From: Polyangia bacterium
GTDB lineage: Bacteria; Myxococcota_A; Polyangia; Nannocystales; Nannocystaceae
Reading direction: 5' to 3'
Assembly: GCA_030424595.1 (NCBI GenBank)
Contig: JAUHWG010000020.1
Coordinates: forward strand, 1 to 64,000
DNA length: 64,000 nt
Shown here: in pieces, positions 8,030 to 16,380 of the stretch
Layout: every line of letters begins with the position of its first letter
Numbering within the stretch: position 1 is the stretch's first letter
Program-made: the position numbers and the translations under genes
The notes under the pieces: generated by a model
What the model was told of the DNA's origin: nothing
The model's input: only the letters and a program-made list of their open reading frames with translations
Databases searched by the model: none

Positions 8030-10699
8030 TCAGGCGGGCTCGCAAAAGCGGGCCATGATCGTCTTGATCCCGTGCTTCTGGAAGCGGAGGCTGAGCTTCA
8101 GCTCATCGCCGTTGCCGGACCAGCCGACGACATCCGCGACGCCGAACTTGCGGTGGCGGACCTTCATGCCGACGTAGAGCGGCACCCCCTCGCCGGTGTC
8201 CGGCGGCGCGGCGTCGGCGTAGGCCTCCGCCGCGAGCGCGGCGTCGTCGTAGACGATGTCGCTGTCCCAGCTCGGCTCGGGCTTCTTCGCGACCGGCCGC
8301 CGCGAGAAGGAGGGGCTCCAGGACTCGGCCATCGGCGCCGGCGCGGAGATCCGGGCCTTGGGCGTCGACAGGGTCGCGGTCGCCGGCGCCGGCAGCTCGC
8401 GGACAAAGCGGGAGAGCACGCCATCTTGGGTCTGACCGTAGAGCCGCCGGCCGCGGGCCCAGGTGATCATCAGCCGCCGCTTCGCCCGGGTGACGGCGAC
8501 GTAGGCGAGGCGGCGCTCCCCCTCCATCTCCTCGGGATCGTCGATCACGCGGGCGTGGGGGAAGACCCGCTCCTCCATCCCGGTCAGGTAGACGTGGGTG
8601 AACTCGAGGCCCTTGGCGCTGTGCACCGTCATCAGGGTGATCGACGAGAGGCCGTCGTCTTCACCGTCGACGGCGCTCATGAGGGCGACCTGCTCGAGGT
8701 AGTCGGCGAGGGTCTTGTCCGGCTGCTCCTCGGAGAAGATGGTCAACTCGCCGACGAACTCCTGGAGGTTCTCCAGGCGGTCCCGGGCCTCGTCGGTCTC
8801 CTCGCGGGCGAGCGGCTCGCGGTAGCCGGTGACCATCAGGATCGAGTCGGCGATCTCGCCGAGGCCCTGACCTTCGGTCGCCTCGCGGAGACCGTCGAGG
8901 AGCTGGCGGAAGCCGACGACCCGCCGACCCGCGGTCGATCCGAGCCCGGCGGCGGCGGCCTCCTCCGGCGTCAGCACCTCGTACACGCTCACCCCCTTGG
9001 CGGTCGCGCGGGCGACCAGACGATCGATCGTCGTCTTGCCGATCTTGCGGCTGGGGACGTTGATGACCCGGAGGAGGTCGACGTCGCTGCCCGGGTTGAC
9101 CATCAGCCGGAGGTAGGCGAGGAGGTCCTTGATCTCCTTGCGGTCGAAGAAGCGGAGGCCGCCGTAGATCGTGTACTGGACCTGGCGCCGGATCAGCGCC
9201 TCCTCCAGCGCCCGCGAGAGCGCGTGGGTCCGGTAGAAGACGGCGATCTCGGCCGGGTCGGCGCCGGCCTGGATGTCCTCGGCGATGAGCCCCGCGATCG
9301 TCCGCGCCTCGTCGACCTCGTCGAGGGTCGTCAGCACCCGGATAGGCTCGCCCTCGCCGAGCTCGCTGCGCAGCTGCTTGCCGAAGCGGCTGTGGTTGCG
9401 GGAGATGATCGCGTTGGCGCCGTCGAGGATCCGGGTCGTGCTCCGGTAGTTCTGCTCTAGGGCGATGACCTCGCACTCGCTGTGGCGATCGGGGAAGTTG
9501 AGGATCTGCGAGACGTCGGCGCCGCGCCAGCCGTAGATCGACTGGTCATCGTCGCCGACGACGCAGAGCTCGGCGAAGGTCGATAGCAGATCGACGAGCT
9601 CCGCCTGGACCGGGTTGGTGTCCTGAAACTCGTCGACCAGGATGTGGGCGAAGCGACGCCGGAGACGGGCGACCGCCTCGAGATCGTCCGCCGCCGCCGC
9701 AGCGAAGGCCGCGAGCTGACCGCCGCCGGCCTGGGCCGCGGCGCTCGCCTCTATCCCCGGGAGGGCCTCTTCGAGGGGAGCCCCCCCCGCCGCCTTCGAT
9801 CCGGGCGCGGGGGTGGGGGCCGCGGGCGGGGCCGTGAAGTCGATCATCCCGGCGAGCCCCTCGGCGAAGGTCGAGAGGGGCAGGCTGGTCTGGGGCTCAG
9901 GCTCGGCCGGGGGGGGCTTGGGCTTCGCCCTGCGGGCGACGAGGCGAGTGCCCCCCTGGTTCTTCCCCGGGCCCTGGGGTTGGCCCTGGGATTGGCCCTG
10001 GGATTGGCCCTGGGATTGGCCCTGGGATTGGCCTCGGGACTGGCCTCGGGGCTGGGTCGCGGCGGGCCGCGGGCGGGAGGGCGCGGCCATGTTCGCCTTG
10101 CGCAGCAGCTTCACCGCGAGGATCAGGAGATCGCCGAAGTCCGCCGCGTCGCCTGCCCGGACCAGCCGCTCGTAGCGCTGCATCGCGTTGTAGGTGAGCG
10201 TCCGCATCGGCTCGTCGATGCGGAGATCGTCGAGCCGCTCGATCCCGTGGCCGCGATTTTTCAGGGTGTCGAGGTGGCCGAGCACCGACTTCGGCGTGAC
10301 CGAGCTGTCCTTGGAGGTGCTGATGTTGAGGTCGTTGAAGGCCCGCTTCATCACCGCCATCTGATCGGCGCTGTCGTAGATCACAAAGTTCGGCGAGAGC
10401 CCGACCGGTCGACCCCAGCGCCGGAGGATCCGGGCGCAGATCGAGTGGAAGGTGCCGACCCAGAGGCCGCGGACGTCGTGGATGTCGCCGGCGATCGCCT
10501 CGATCCGCTCGCGCATCTCCGCGGCGGCCTTGTTGGTGAAGGTGACCGCGAGGATCCGCCAGGCCGGGACCCCGTCGTCGAGGAGCGAGGCGACGCGATG
10601 GGTGAGCACCCGCGTCTTGCCGGTCCCCGCCCCCGCGAGGACCAGGAGCGGGCCCCCGCGATGATCCACTGCCGCTTGCTGGGCCGGGTTCAGGCTCAC
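8030..10699 (-). CDS. pcrA: UvrD/PcrA-type superfamily 1 DNA helicase
   Basis: ATP-dependent 3'-5' DNA helicase for repair and replication. The N-terminus is canonical (MSLNPAQQAAVDHRGGPLLVLAGAGTGKTR split around the Q-motif and Walker A). VTFTNKAAAEMRER (motif Ia), LVDEFQDTNPVQ (motif II), VVGDDDQSIYGWRGA (motif III) and VHSAKGLEFTHVYL (motif V region) follow, then YVAVTRAKRRL (motif VI). The C-terminal VGMKVRHRKFGVADVV matches the PcrA tail. Length 889 aa exceeds the usual ~730. Residues ~208-335 are a low-complexity insert containing seven GQSQ-like tetrads from a 12-bp repeat, placed between motif Ia and motif II. All key motifs are intact, so it should be active. Neighbours do not suggest an operon. 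Confidence 0.93.
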   Translation of the reverse strand: MSLNPAQQAAVDHRGGPLLVLAGAGTGKTRVLTHRVASLLDDGVPAWRILAVTFTNKAAAEMRERIEAIAGDIHDVRGLWVGTFHSICARILRRWGRPVGLSPNFVIYDSADQMAVMKRAFNDLNISTSKDSSVTPKSVLGHLDTLKNRGHGIERLDDLRIDEPMRTLTYNAMQRYERLVRAGDAADFGDLLILAVKLLRKANMAAPSRPRPAATQPRGQSRGQSQGQSQGQSQGQSQGQPQGPGKNQGGTRLVARRAKPKPPPAEPEPQTSLPLSTFAEGLAGMIDFTAPPAAPTPAPGSKAAGGAPLEEALPGIEASAAAQAGGGQLAAFAAAAADDLEAVARLRRRFAHILVDEFQDTNPVQAELVDLLSTFAELCVVGDDDQSIYGWRGADVSQILNFPDRHSECEVIALEQNYRSTTRILDGANAIISRNHSRFGKQLRSELGEGEPIRVLTTLDEVDEARTIAGLIAEDIQAGADPAEIAVFYRTHALSRALEEALIRRQVQYTIYGGLRFFDRKEIKDLLAYLRLMVNPGSDVDLLRVINVPSRKIGKTTIDRLVARATAKGVSVYEVLTPEEAAAAGLGSTAGRRVVGFRQLLDGLREATEGQGLGEIADSILMVTGYREPLAREETDEARDRLENLQEFVGELTIFSEEQPDKTLADYLEQVALMSAVDGEDDGLSSITLMTVHSAKGLEFTHVYLTGMEERVFPHARVIDDPEEMEGERRLAYVAVTRAKRRLMITWARGRRLYGQTQDGVLSRFVRELPAPATATLSTPKARISAPAPMAESWSPSFSRRPVAKKPEPSWDSDIVYDDAALAAEAYADAAPPDTGEGVPLYVGMKVRHRKFGVADVVGWSGNGDELKLSLRFQKHGIKTIMARFCEPA
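9971..10054. repeat. 12-bp in-frame tandem repeat inside the helicase gene (7 copies)
   Basis: Seven contiguous 12-bp units of GGCCCTGGGATT type encode GQSQ/GQSR tetrads on the minus strand. They form part of a 120-130-residue low-complexity insertion in the helicase. Confidence 0.9.
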
Positions 10700-10942
10700 G
10701 CCCAGCTCATACCACGGGCGCAGGGCGATGTAATTCGCGGCCCGCGACGCTCATCCGCGGAGCTTTCTCAGCCCTCGGCGTCTACGCCCGCGAGCGGCGC
10801 ATAGGGCGCAAAGGGGACGCCATGGCCCTCCAGGAGCCCGATCCCCAGGATCCGCCGCGAGGAGCTTCGGCGCGGGAGTTCTCGCCGACGCCGAGAGCAG
10901 CGGGGCGCCACAGCCGGCTCAGACCTCCCCGACCTCGACAGC

Positions 10943-12934
10943 TCAGCCTCTGGCGCTCTCCCGCAGGAGCTTGCGCTCACGGGTGGGGGCGACGCCCCGT
11001 CGCAGCGGCAGCTCCACCGAGAAGGTCGCCCCTACGCCGATGATGCTCTCGACCCGAACGTCCCCGCCGAGCATCTGGCACAGCCGCTTGCTGATCGTCA
11101 GGCCGAGGCCGGTGCCGCCGAACTTGACCTCGCGCCCGAGCGGCGACTGGGCGAAGGCCTCGAAGATCCGCTGCTGCTCCGTCGGCGCGATGCCGACGCC
11201 CGTGTCGGCGACCTCGACCTCGAGCCAGTCGAGCCCGCCGCGGCGGACGATCGCCGCCCGCAGCTCGATCCTCCCGTCCTGCGTGAACTTGCAGGCGTTG
11301 CCGAGGAGGTTGAGCAGGACCTGCTTGAGCTTGGTCCGGTCGCTGATGATCTCGGCCGCGGCGTCCGCCTCGCTGAAGGCGAAGACGGCCGTGTTGTTGC
11401 CCTTGAGCGCCAGCGGACGGATCGTCGCCTCGAGGTCGCGGAGCACCTCCCCGAGGCGAAAGGTCGAGAGATCGACCTCGACCTTCGCCGCCTCGATCTT
11501 CGACAGATCCAGCACGTCGTCGATGAGGCTGAGGAGGTGGCGCGAAGCCTGGAGCACCCGGCCGATGTCGACGAGGTGCTCGGCGCCGCTGCCGGTCTCG
11601 TCGATGACGTCGACGATGAGCTCGTTGTAGCCGATGATCGCGTTGAGCGGGGTTCGCAGCTCGTGGCTCATGCTCGCCAGGAAGGCGCTCTTGACCCGGC
11701 TCGCCCGCAGCGCCTCCTCCGTCGCCCGGGTCCGGATCTCGACCTCTCGGCGCAGGCGCAGGTTGGTCGTCTCGAGCTCGGCCGTGCGCTCCTGGACCCG
11801 CTCCTCGAGCTCGTCCCGCGCGTCCTTCAGCGCGTCCTCGGCGATCTTGCGCTCGGTGATGTCGGTGACGGTGACCAGCGATCCCTGGTGCTCACCGTCG
11901 GCGCCGATCATCGGCTTGGCCGCGACCACGCTCCACAGCGCGGAGCCGTCCGCCCGCCGCCAGCGGTGGTCAAAGCGATCAAAGCGCCCGGCCTGCCGAC
12001 GCTTGAGGTTCTCGCGCGCCTCGAACGCGCTCTCCTCGTCCATGAAGTCGAAGATGTGCTTGCCCAGCATGTCCTCAGGGCGAACCCCGAGGAGGCTGGC
12101 GAGGCGAGAGTTGACGAACCTGATCCGACCGTCGACGTCGTTGAGCAGGATCCCGTCGGCGACGGTGTGGACGATCGTCTCGAGCTGGTTGCGGTTCTCG
12201 GCCAGCGCCTGGTCGAGCCGCGCCTGACGGGTGACGTTGATGATCGCCCCGACCACCCGGGTGCCGCGGCCGTCGTCGAGCTCCAGCGCCTCGCACTGAA
12301 ACTCGACGATCTCGCCGTCCTGCTGCACCCGCTCCGAGACCCGCTCACCGCCGAGGGCCCGGGTGAGCGCCGTGACGTGCTCCGGGAGGCCGTCGAAGAC
12401 CTCCGCGGCCCTGCGTCCGACCAGCTCCGCGATCTCACCGCAGGCGCCGTCGGCCGCGAAGCGCTCGAAGTAGGTGAGCACCCCGTCACCGTCGAGGCCG
12501 CAGAGGATGAGCGGCGCATGGCCGGCGATCGCCCGGGTCCAGGCCCGCCGCATCGAGACCTCTAGGGCCGCGGCCCGCTCCGCGCTGACGTCCTGGATCA
12601 GCAGGGTGAGCGTCTCCCCAGGGCCGGCCGTGGCGTGGACGCGGACCCACCGGTCGGGCTGACCCGCGAGGCGAGCGTCGAAGGTCGGCGGACCCCCGGG
12701 CGGGTCGCCTGCGGCGAGCAGGTTGGCCTCCGCCACCGCCCGATCCGCCGCGAAGAGGTGCTCGCAGAGGCTCTTGGATCGTGACGGCTCCTCTCCAGGG
12801 AGCTCGAGCCTCGCCCCGGAGCGCCGGAGGATCGGCAGCCCCTCCTCGCGCCGCACGACGATGACAGAGATGCCCGCCTTGCGAGCAAGACAGTCATCGA
12901 TCAGCGCTCCACCTGTACCTTGGGATTGATCCAC
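10943..12934 (-). CDS. PAS-domain hybrid-less sensor histidine kinase
   Basis: Predicted cytoplasmic sensor kinase with no obvious membrane segment. Order: an N-terminal region of ~110 residues, a PAS-like region (~150-270), a clear PAS/PAC domain (ETIVHTVADGILLNDVDGRI to VTVTDITERKIAE), a coiled-coil linker (EELEERVQERTAEL), the dimerisation/phosphoacceptor H-box (ASMSHELRTPLNAIIG) and a catalytic HATPase domain. The last shows the N-box (LLGNACKFTQDG), G1 (VADTGVGI) and G2 (GGTGLGLTI). No receiver domain follows, so the partner regulator is elsewhere. The start is uncertain because no ATG precedes the conserved region. A GTG at 12934 is used; an in-frame GTG at 13027 would add an implausible Arg/Pro-rich extension. 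Confidence 0.85.
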   Translation of the reverse strand: MDQSQGTGGALIDDCLARKAGISVIVVRREEGLPILRRSGARLELPGEEPSRSKSLCEHLFAADRAVAEANLLAAGDPPGGPPTFDARLAGQPDRWVRVHATAGPGETLTLLIQDVSAERAAALEVSMRRAWTRAIAGHAPLILCGLDGDGVLTYFERFAADGACGEIAELVGRRAAEVFDGLPEHVTALTRALGGERVSERVQQDGEIVEFQCEALELDDGRGTRVVGAIINVTRQARLDQALAENRNQLETIVHTVADGILLNDVDGRIRFVNSRLASLLGVRPEDMLGKHIFDFMDEESAFEARENLKRRQAGRFDRFDHRWRRADGSALWSVVAAKPMIGADGEHQGSLVTVTDITERKIAEDALKDARDELEERVQERTAELETTNLRLRREVEIRTRATEEALRASRVKSAFLASMSHELRTPLNAIIGYNELIVDVIDETGSGAEHLVDIGRVLQASRHLLSLIDDVLDLSKIEAAKVEVDLSTFRLGEVLRDLEATIRPLALKGNNTAVFAFSEADAAAEIISDRTKLKQVLLNLLGNACKFTQDGRIELRAAIVRRGGLDWLEVEVADTGVGIAPTEQQRIFEAFAQSPLGREVKFGGTGLGLTISKRLCQMLGGDVRVESIIGVGATFSVELPLRRGVAPTRERKLLRESARG

Positions 12935-13318
12935 CACGCAGCGTCGTCGACGGAGGGCTGAAGCGACGCGCCGACTCGGTATTCTACCGCCATCGCGGCC
13001 CGCCGGAGGTCTTGACGGCGGATTCACCTCGGACGATAGACGTCTTCACCGCAGCGACTCGCGAGCCTGCGTCGCGGATCTTCGACCTCTCTCAGCCCCG
13101 CGAAGTGTCAGTGTGTCGGCGTGGTCGTGGGTCTCTGTGTCGTGATGTCGGTCCTCCGGCTCACGCGACCTTGTCCTCCTCAGCACAGAGTCGAGGCGGT
13201 GACGTCGACGCGGTGACGTCGACGCGGAGGCGATGAAGAGCGAACGCGATCACCCCGTTCGCGGACCCCCCGGGCAGGCGGAGCGCCCCCTCCTGCGACA
13301 CGCGAAGACGCCCTCTGC

Positions 13319-13450
13319 GAGCAGCCCGTGACAACGGTCCCGCGCGCTCTGGCGCCGCAATCGTTGGCCCTCGTAGAGCGGCGTTTCGTCGGAGCCAAGC
13401 GGGCCAACGATTGCGGCGCCTGAGCACGCGGGACTTCTGCCACGGGCCGC
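13319..13450. mobile_element. Repeat B, strongly palindromic copy
   Basis: Ends GCAGCCCGTG and CCACGGGCCGC match repeat B termini. The inner segment 13351-13370 is a perfect 20-bp inverted complement of 13401-13420 (GGCGCCGCAATCGTTGGCCC), leaving a ~30-base loop. It sits in the 611-bp spacer 12935-13545. The rest of that spacer shows no gene apart from the 11-bp array at its end. Confidence 0.75.
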
Positions 13451-13498
13451 GCACGGGCGCGGAGACGAGGAGGCCGCCCGCGGGGATCTTGCCGTGGA

Positions 13499-13562
13499 CT
13501 GTCAGGGGGCTGTCAGGGGGCTGTCAGGGGGCTGTCAGGGGGCTGTTAGGGGGCTGTCAGGG
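13499..13562. repeat. 11-bp tandem repeat overlapping the 3' end of a lipoprotein gene
   Basis: Five full copies and one partial of CTGTCAGGGGG. The copy at 13543-13553 has a C-to-T change (CTGTTAGGGGG) that creates the TAA stop codon, read on the minus strand, of the lipoprotein gene ending at 13546. Part of the array is therefore coding and part is 3' untranslated. Confidence 0.9.
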
Positions 13563-14112
13563 CCAGCGTCGCCGCGGCGTGCTCACAGACAGGCTCACAG
13601 TCGGGGCCGTTGGGCTGGACCCGCTCGTACTCCGGCGCGTACTCGCCTGCGCCGATGACCTCGCCGTCGCGGGAGACCGTCAGCTTGACCGCCTTCGGAT
13701 GTTGCGGGTCCTTGAAGAACACCTCGCTAAACCCCTGCGACGCCGGCTCCATCGCGCAGCCGGACTCGCCGATCGCGACCGCGTCGCTCGAGCAGGTGAC
13801 GCTCGGCCCCGCCTCACAGGCCGCGAGGGGAAGGCTCCCCTCGCAGGTGGTCAGCGCCCCGTCGATCTCGACCTCAAACCTGTAGGCGCCGGGGGCCATC
13901 CCAGAGCCGGGCTCGAGGCTGACGCGGAGGCCGTTCTCGCAGCCGATCTGGGTGCAGATCCGCTCCTCCCCCTTCGGGATCGGGACCTCCTCCGAGCCTG
14001 TGCGGGTGCAGCCGACCAGGACTGCGCAGAGGAGCGCGCTGCCGACAACGCCGGAGCGGAGAGAGCGGAGAGAGCGGAGAGAGCGGAGAGAGCGGAGATA
14101 AGTCGCCGACAT
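13546..14112 (-). CDS. Small lipoprotein with (LRS)n signal-peptide n-region
   Basis: Predicted lipoprotein of 188 aa with no recognised domain. The ATG chosen gives MSATY followed by repeated Leu-Arg-Ser triplets, then the hydrophobic GVVGSALLCAVLVGC with the lipobox Cys. The Arg residues of the repeat thus form the positive n-region. The mature part has six or more Cys (ICTQIGCENG, TTCEG, AACEAGPSVTCSS, GPDCEPVCEH) and predicted beta strands (AYRFEVEIDG, KAVKLTVSRDGEVIG), compatible with a small disulfide-bonded beta-sandwich. Both ends of the gene are made of tandem repeats, at 14053-14097 and 13499-13562. Confidence 0.75.
   Translation of the reverse strand: MSATYLRSLRSLRSLRSLRSGVVGSALLCAVLVGCTRTGSEEVPIPKGEERICTQIGCENGLRVSLEPGSGMAPGAYRFEVEIDGALTTCEGSLPLAACEAGPSVTCSSDAVAIGESGCAMEPASQGFSEVFFKDPQHPKAVKLTVSRDGEVIGAGEYAPEYERVQPNGPDCEPVCEHAAATLALTAP
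14053..14097. repeat. 9-bp tandem repeat (5 copies) encoding Leu-Arg-Ser in a signal peptide
   Basis: Five copies of AGAGCGGAG, the first starting GG, lie inside the first 20 codons of the lipoprotein at 13546-14112. Each unit adds one Arg to the signal-peptide n-region, so copy number would tune charge and length without changing frame. Confidence 0.9.
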
Positions 14113-14186
14113 CCCGGCGAGGGTGGCACACCCCGAGCGAGCCCGCACCCCGATTCCCGGCGGCGCCGCGGATCCGCCCGGACAGG

Positions 14187-15086
14187 CTACTTGCCCGGGA
14201 GAAAGCAGAAGCCGACGGACGAGGCCGCCATCTCGACCCGGACGTCCCGGCTCTGACGTTGGAGCACTTCGCCCTGCTCGAGATCGCCGTCATCGTCGGG
14301 GACAAAGCACTCCTCGACCCGCAGATCCATCAGGCGGAGGTCGTGGAGGACGACGCTAAAGCCGACCTCCGCCTGGCCGAAGGTCACGGTCGCGGTCCGC
14401 CGGCTCGCCTGCCCGAGCGGCACGCGCTCACGCCAGTGGAAGAACCCGCGCGCCTTCGACTCCGGGAGAACCACCACCAGCGAGCTCGCCGCTCGCTCCC
14501 CCTCGCGGACGAGGCCGCGCCCCTCTCCGATCGCCAGGGTCTGGGCGATCGTCAGGGCCTCGACCCGGCTGATGAAGGAGCACTCCTCGATGAGCCCGTC
14601 GATCTCGATCCGGTGATCGGTCGCCGGCGAGGGCGCCCGTTGGGCCATCACCCGCTCGGCGATCGAGCGCGCCCGGCGAGCCGTGTGGCGCACCCCCCCA
14701 GGGCTCAGCGTCAGCTCGATCTTCGCCCGCTCGCGGGAGCGGTCGTCGATCGCCGGCACCGTCAACGACGTGACCACCACGTCCTCCAGGAGCATCCGCG
14801 AGAGCTGCTGGCCGTCGGGGCCGACCAGGGTGATCGCCCCGTCGCTGCCGGCGATCGGCGAGGCGAAGGAGCGCTCGACCCACGCATAGAAGCTCCGCGG
14901 TAGCCCCGGCCAGGCCCTGCAGACCAGCTGATCACGGCGAGAGTAGCGGCGCCCGGTCGGTCCGGTCTCGACGTCCCCGGAGACGCTCGCCCCCGCGACG
15001 TCGGCGAGCCACCCCGCGAACACGCCGTCGAGCTCGACCGCGTATTTGTTGGTGTAGGCGTCGCGCTTGCCCTTGCTCTTGGCCAT
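14187..15086 (-). CDS. Uncharacterised protein resembling a duplicated phage tail-tube (gp19-like) fold
   Basis: A 299-aa protein without signal peptide or membrane segment. It begins MAKSKGKRDAYTNKYAVELDGVFAGWLADVAGASVSGDVE, resembling the first strands of T4 gp19-like tail-tube proteins. The ITLVGPDGQQL to LTVPAIDDRSRERAKIELTLSP segment resembles their closing strands. A second half (HRIEIDGLIEECSFISRVEALTI to VVLHDLRLMDLRVEECFVPD) repeats the layout, as if two tube domains were fused. No sheath, baseplate or capsid gene is adjacent, so a phage role is not supported by context. It could belong to a dispersed contractile injection system or merely share the fold. Family assignment is tentative; that it is a real gene is likely from its clean start and frame. 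Confidence 0.7.
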   Translation of the reverse strand: MAKSKGKRDAYTNKYAVELDGVFAGWLADVAGASVSGDVETGPTGRRYSRRDQLVCRAWPGLPRSFYAWVERSFASPIAGSDGAITLVGPDGQQLSRMLLEDVVVTSLTVPAIDDRSRERAKIELTLSPGGVRHTARRARSIAERVMAQRAPSPATDHRIEIDGLIEECSFISRVEALTIAQTLAIGEGRGLVREGERAASSLVVVLPESKARGFFHWRERVPLGQASRRTATVTFGQAEVGFSVVLHDLRLMDLRVEECFVPDDDGDLEQGEVLQRQSRDVRVEMAASSVGFCFLPGK

Positions 15087-15397
15087 CCGCGTCCGACCAG
15101 ACTATCACGGGCGCGCCGTCGCGACCCTCGCTGCGCTCGCGACCAGCCCCGGCGACCCGCGACGCGCCGATCACCGACCGTCACCGCAGCCTCCTCGTCC
15201 GCAGGCCGCCGCCGTCGGCCCGTCGACGATGGCCGCCGACGACGGGCGAGAGCTCGCCGACGGGGAGCGCCCCCTCCCCTGTGCGAAAAGAGCCGTGCTC
15301 GCGCCGCGCCGATCATCCCCCGAGGCCGAAGCCATAGCCGCGGCGGACCACGCCGCTCTCCGCGACCGTACACCGCTCTACCCCGCTCGCGGGCGCC
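15087..15397. other. Intergenic spacer with nothing recognised
   Basis: About 310 bases between the start of the tail-tube-like gene and the msrA stop. It is GC-rich with short imperfect palindromes. I see no conserved gene, repeat family member or RNA in it. Confidence 0.5.
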
Positions 15398-16066
15398 CTA
15401 CTCCGACGGGGGCTCGTCGAAGCGAGGCACCGGCGCGTGGCAATAGGGCACCTTGCGGGTCCGCTCGTAGTAGTCCTGGTGGTAGGCCTCGGCGAGCCAG
15501 AATTTGTCCGCCTCCGCGACCTCTGTCGCGACCTTGTAGCCGTTGGCCTTGAGGCGACCGATGAGCCCGTCGATCACCGCCCGCTGCTCGGGCCCGGTGA
15601 CGAAGACCGCCGAGCGATATTGATCGCCGATGTCGGGCCCCTGACGGCCGACCTGGGTCGGGTCGTGGATCTCGAAGAAGCGCTTGGCCACCGCCTCGTA
15701 GGTGATCTTGCCGGGATCAAAGGTGACGCGGACGGTCTCGGCGTGGCCCGTCGTCCCGGTCGACACCTCCTCGTAGGTCGGCGCCGCGGACCCGCCCATA
15801 TACCCAGACTCGACGTCGAGCACCCCGGGCATCTCCTCCAAAAAATGCTCGACCCCCCAAAAGCAGCCCCCCGCGAAGTAGCCGTAGGCGGGGTTGTCGA
15901 CGGTCGCCGCCGACTCGGGGTCGGGCGCCTGTGGGTCGGCGACCTCCGCCGGATCCGGGTCCGGGTCCTGAGACTCCGACGAGACGCTGCGGCCACAGCC
16001 CGCGAGCAGGAGACCGCCGAGGCCGAGGCCGAGGCCGAGGCTGACAAAGATCCTTCGGTTCATCAC
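15398..16066 (-). CDS. msrA: Peptide methionine-(S)-S-oxide reductase MsrA, lipoprotein form
   Basis: Repairs methionine-S-sulfoxide in proteins. The catalytic motif GGCFWGVEH places the nucleophilic Cys at residue 68. Downstream landmarks YMGGSAAPTYEEVSTGTTGHAE, FFEIHDPTQ, GDQYRSAVF and EAYHQDYY are all typical. An N-terminal segment (MMNRRIFVSLGLGLGLGGLLLAGC, lipobox Cys24, then an Asp/Pro-rich linker) indicates an envelope-anchored enzyme rather than the cytosolic form. Length 222 aa equals a full catalytic domain plus the anchor. The C-terminus (KVPYCHAPVP) carries one Cys that could serve as resolving Cys (inference). MsrB is not adjacent. Confidence 0.93.
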   Translation of the reverse strand: MMNRRIFVSLGLGLGLGGLLLAGCGRSVSSESQDPDPDPAEVADPQAPDPESAATVDNPAYGYFAGGCFWGVEHFLEEMPGVLDVESGYMGGSAAPTYEEVSTGTTGHAETVRVTFDPGKITYEAVAKRFFEIHDPTQVGRQGPDIGDQYRSAVFVTGPEQRAVIDGLIGRLKANGYKVATEVAEADKFWLAEAYHQDYYERTRKVPYCHAPVPRFDEPPSE

Positions 16067-16241
16067 AGTCCGGATCTATACGCCGCTCCCCCACGCGACA
16101 TTACCGGCGCCGCCACAGGGGCCGCAGGACCGCCGCGAGCGAGCACTACCGAGAGATGAGCGATCCATGCTCCGCGCGCGCAGACGGTCCGCGCAGGTCG
16201 CGAACGTCGGTGAAATTCGTCGTCGTGCCGAATAGGCGGAG

Positions 16242-16289
16242 CGCCGAACCGCCGAACCGCCGAACCGCCGAACCGCCGAACCGCCGAAC
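16242..16289. repeat. 8-bp intergenic tandem repeat (6 copies)
   Basis: Six perfect copies of CGCCGAAC in the divergent 314-bp spacer between msrA and the lipoprotein gene at 16381. The array ends about 90 bases upstream of that start. The 8-bp period is incompatible with coding. Apart from this array I see no other feature in 16067-16380. Confidence 0.9.
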
Positions 16290-16380
16290 CGCCGCGGTAC
16301 CAAAGCGCCCGCCCAACCGCCCACCATGGCGGAGAGTCCATGTCCCACACAGCAGCGCAGGAGTGCGACAATCACCGGCG

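Noticed and set aside
14187..15086. Prophage or contractile injection cluster
   Set aside because: Only one tail-tube-like gene; neighbours are lipoproteins and MsrA, no sheath, baseplate, integrase or capsid gene.
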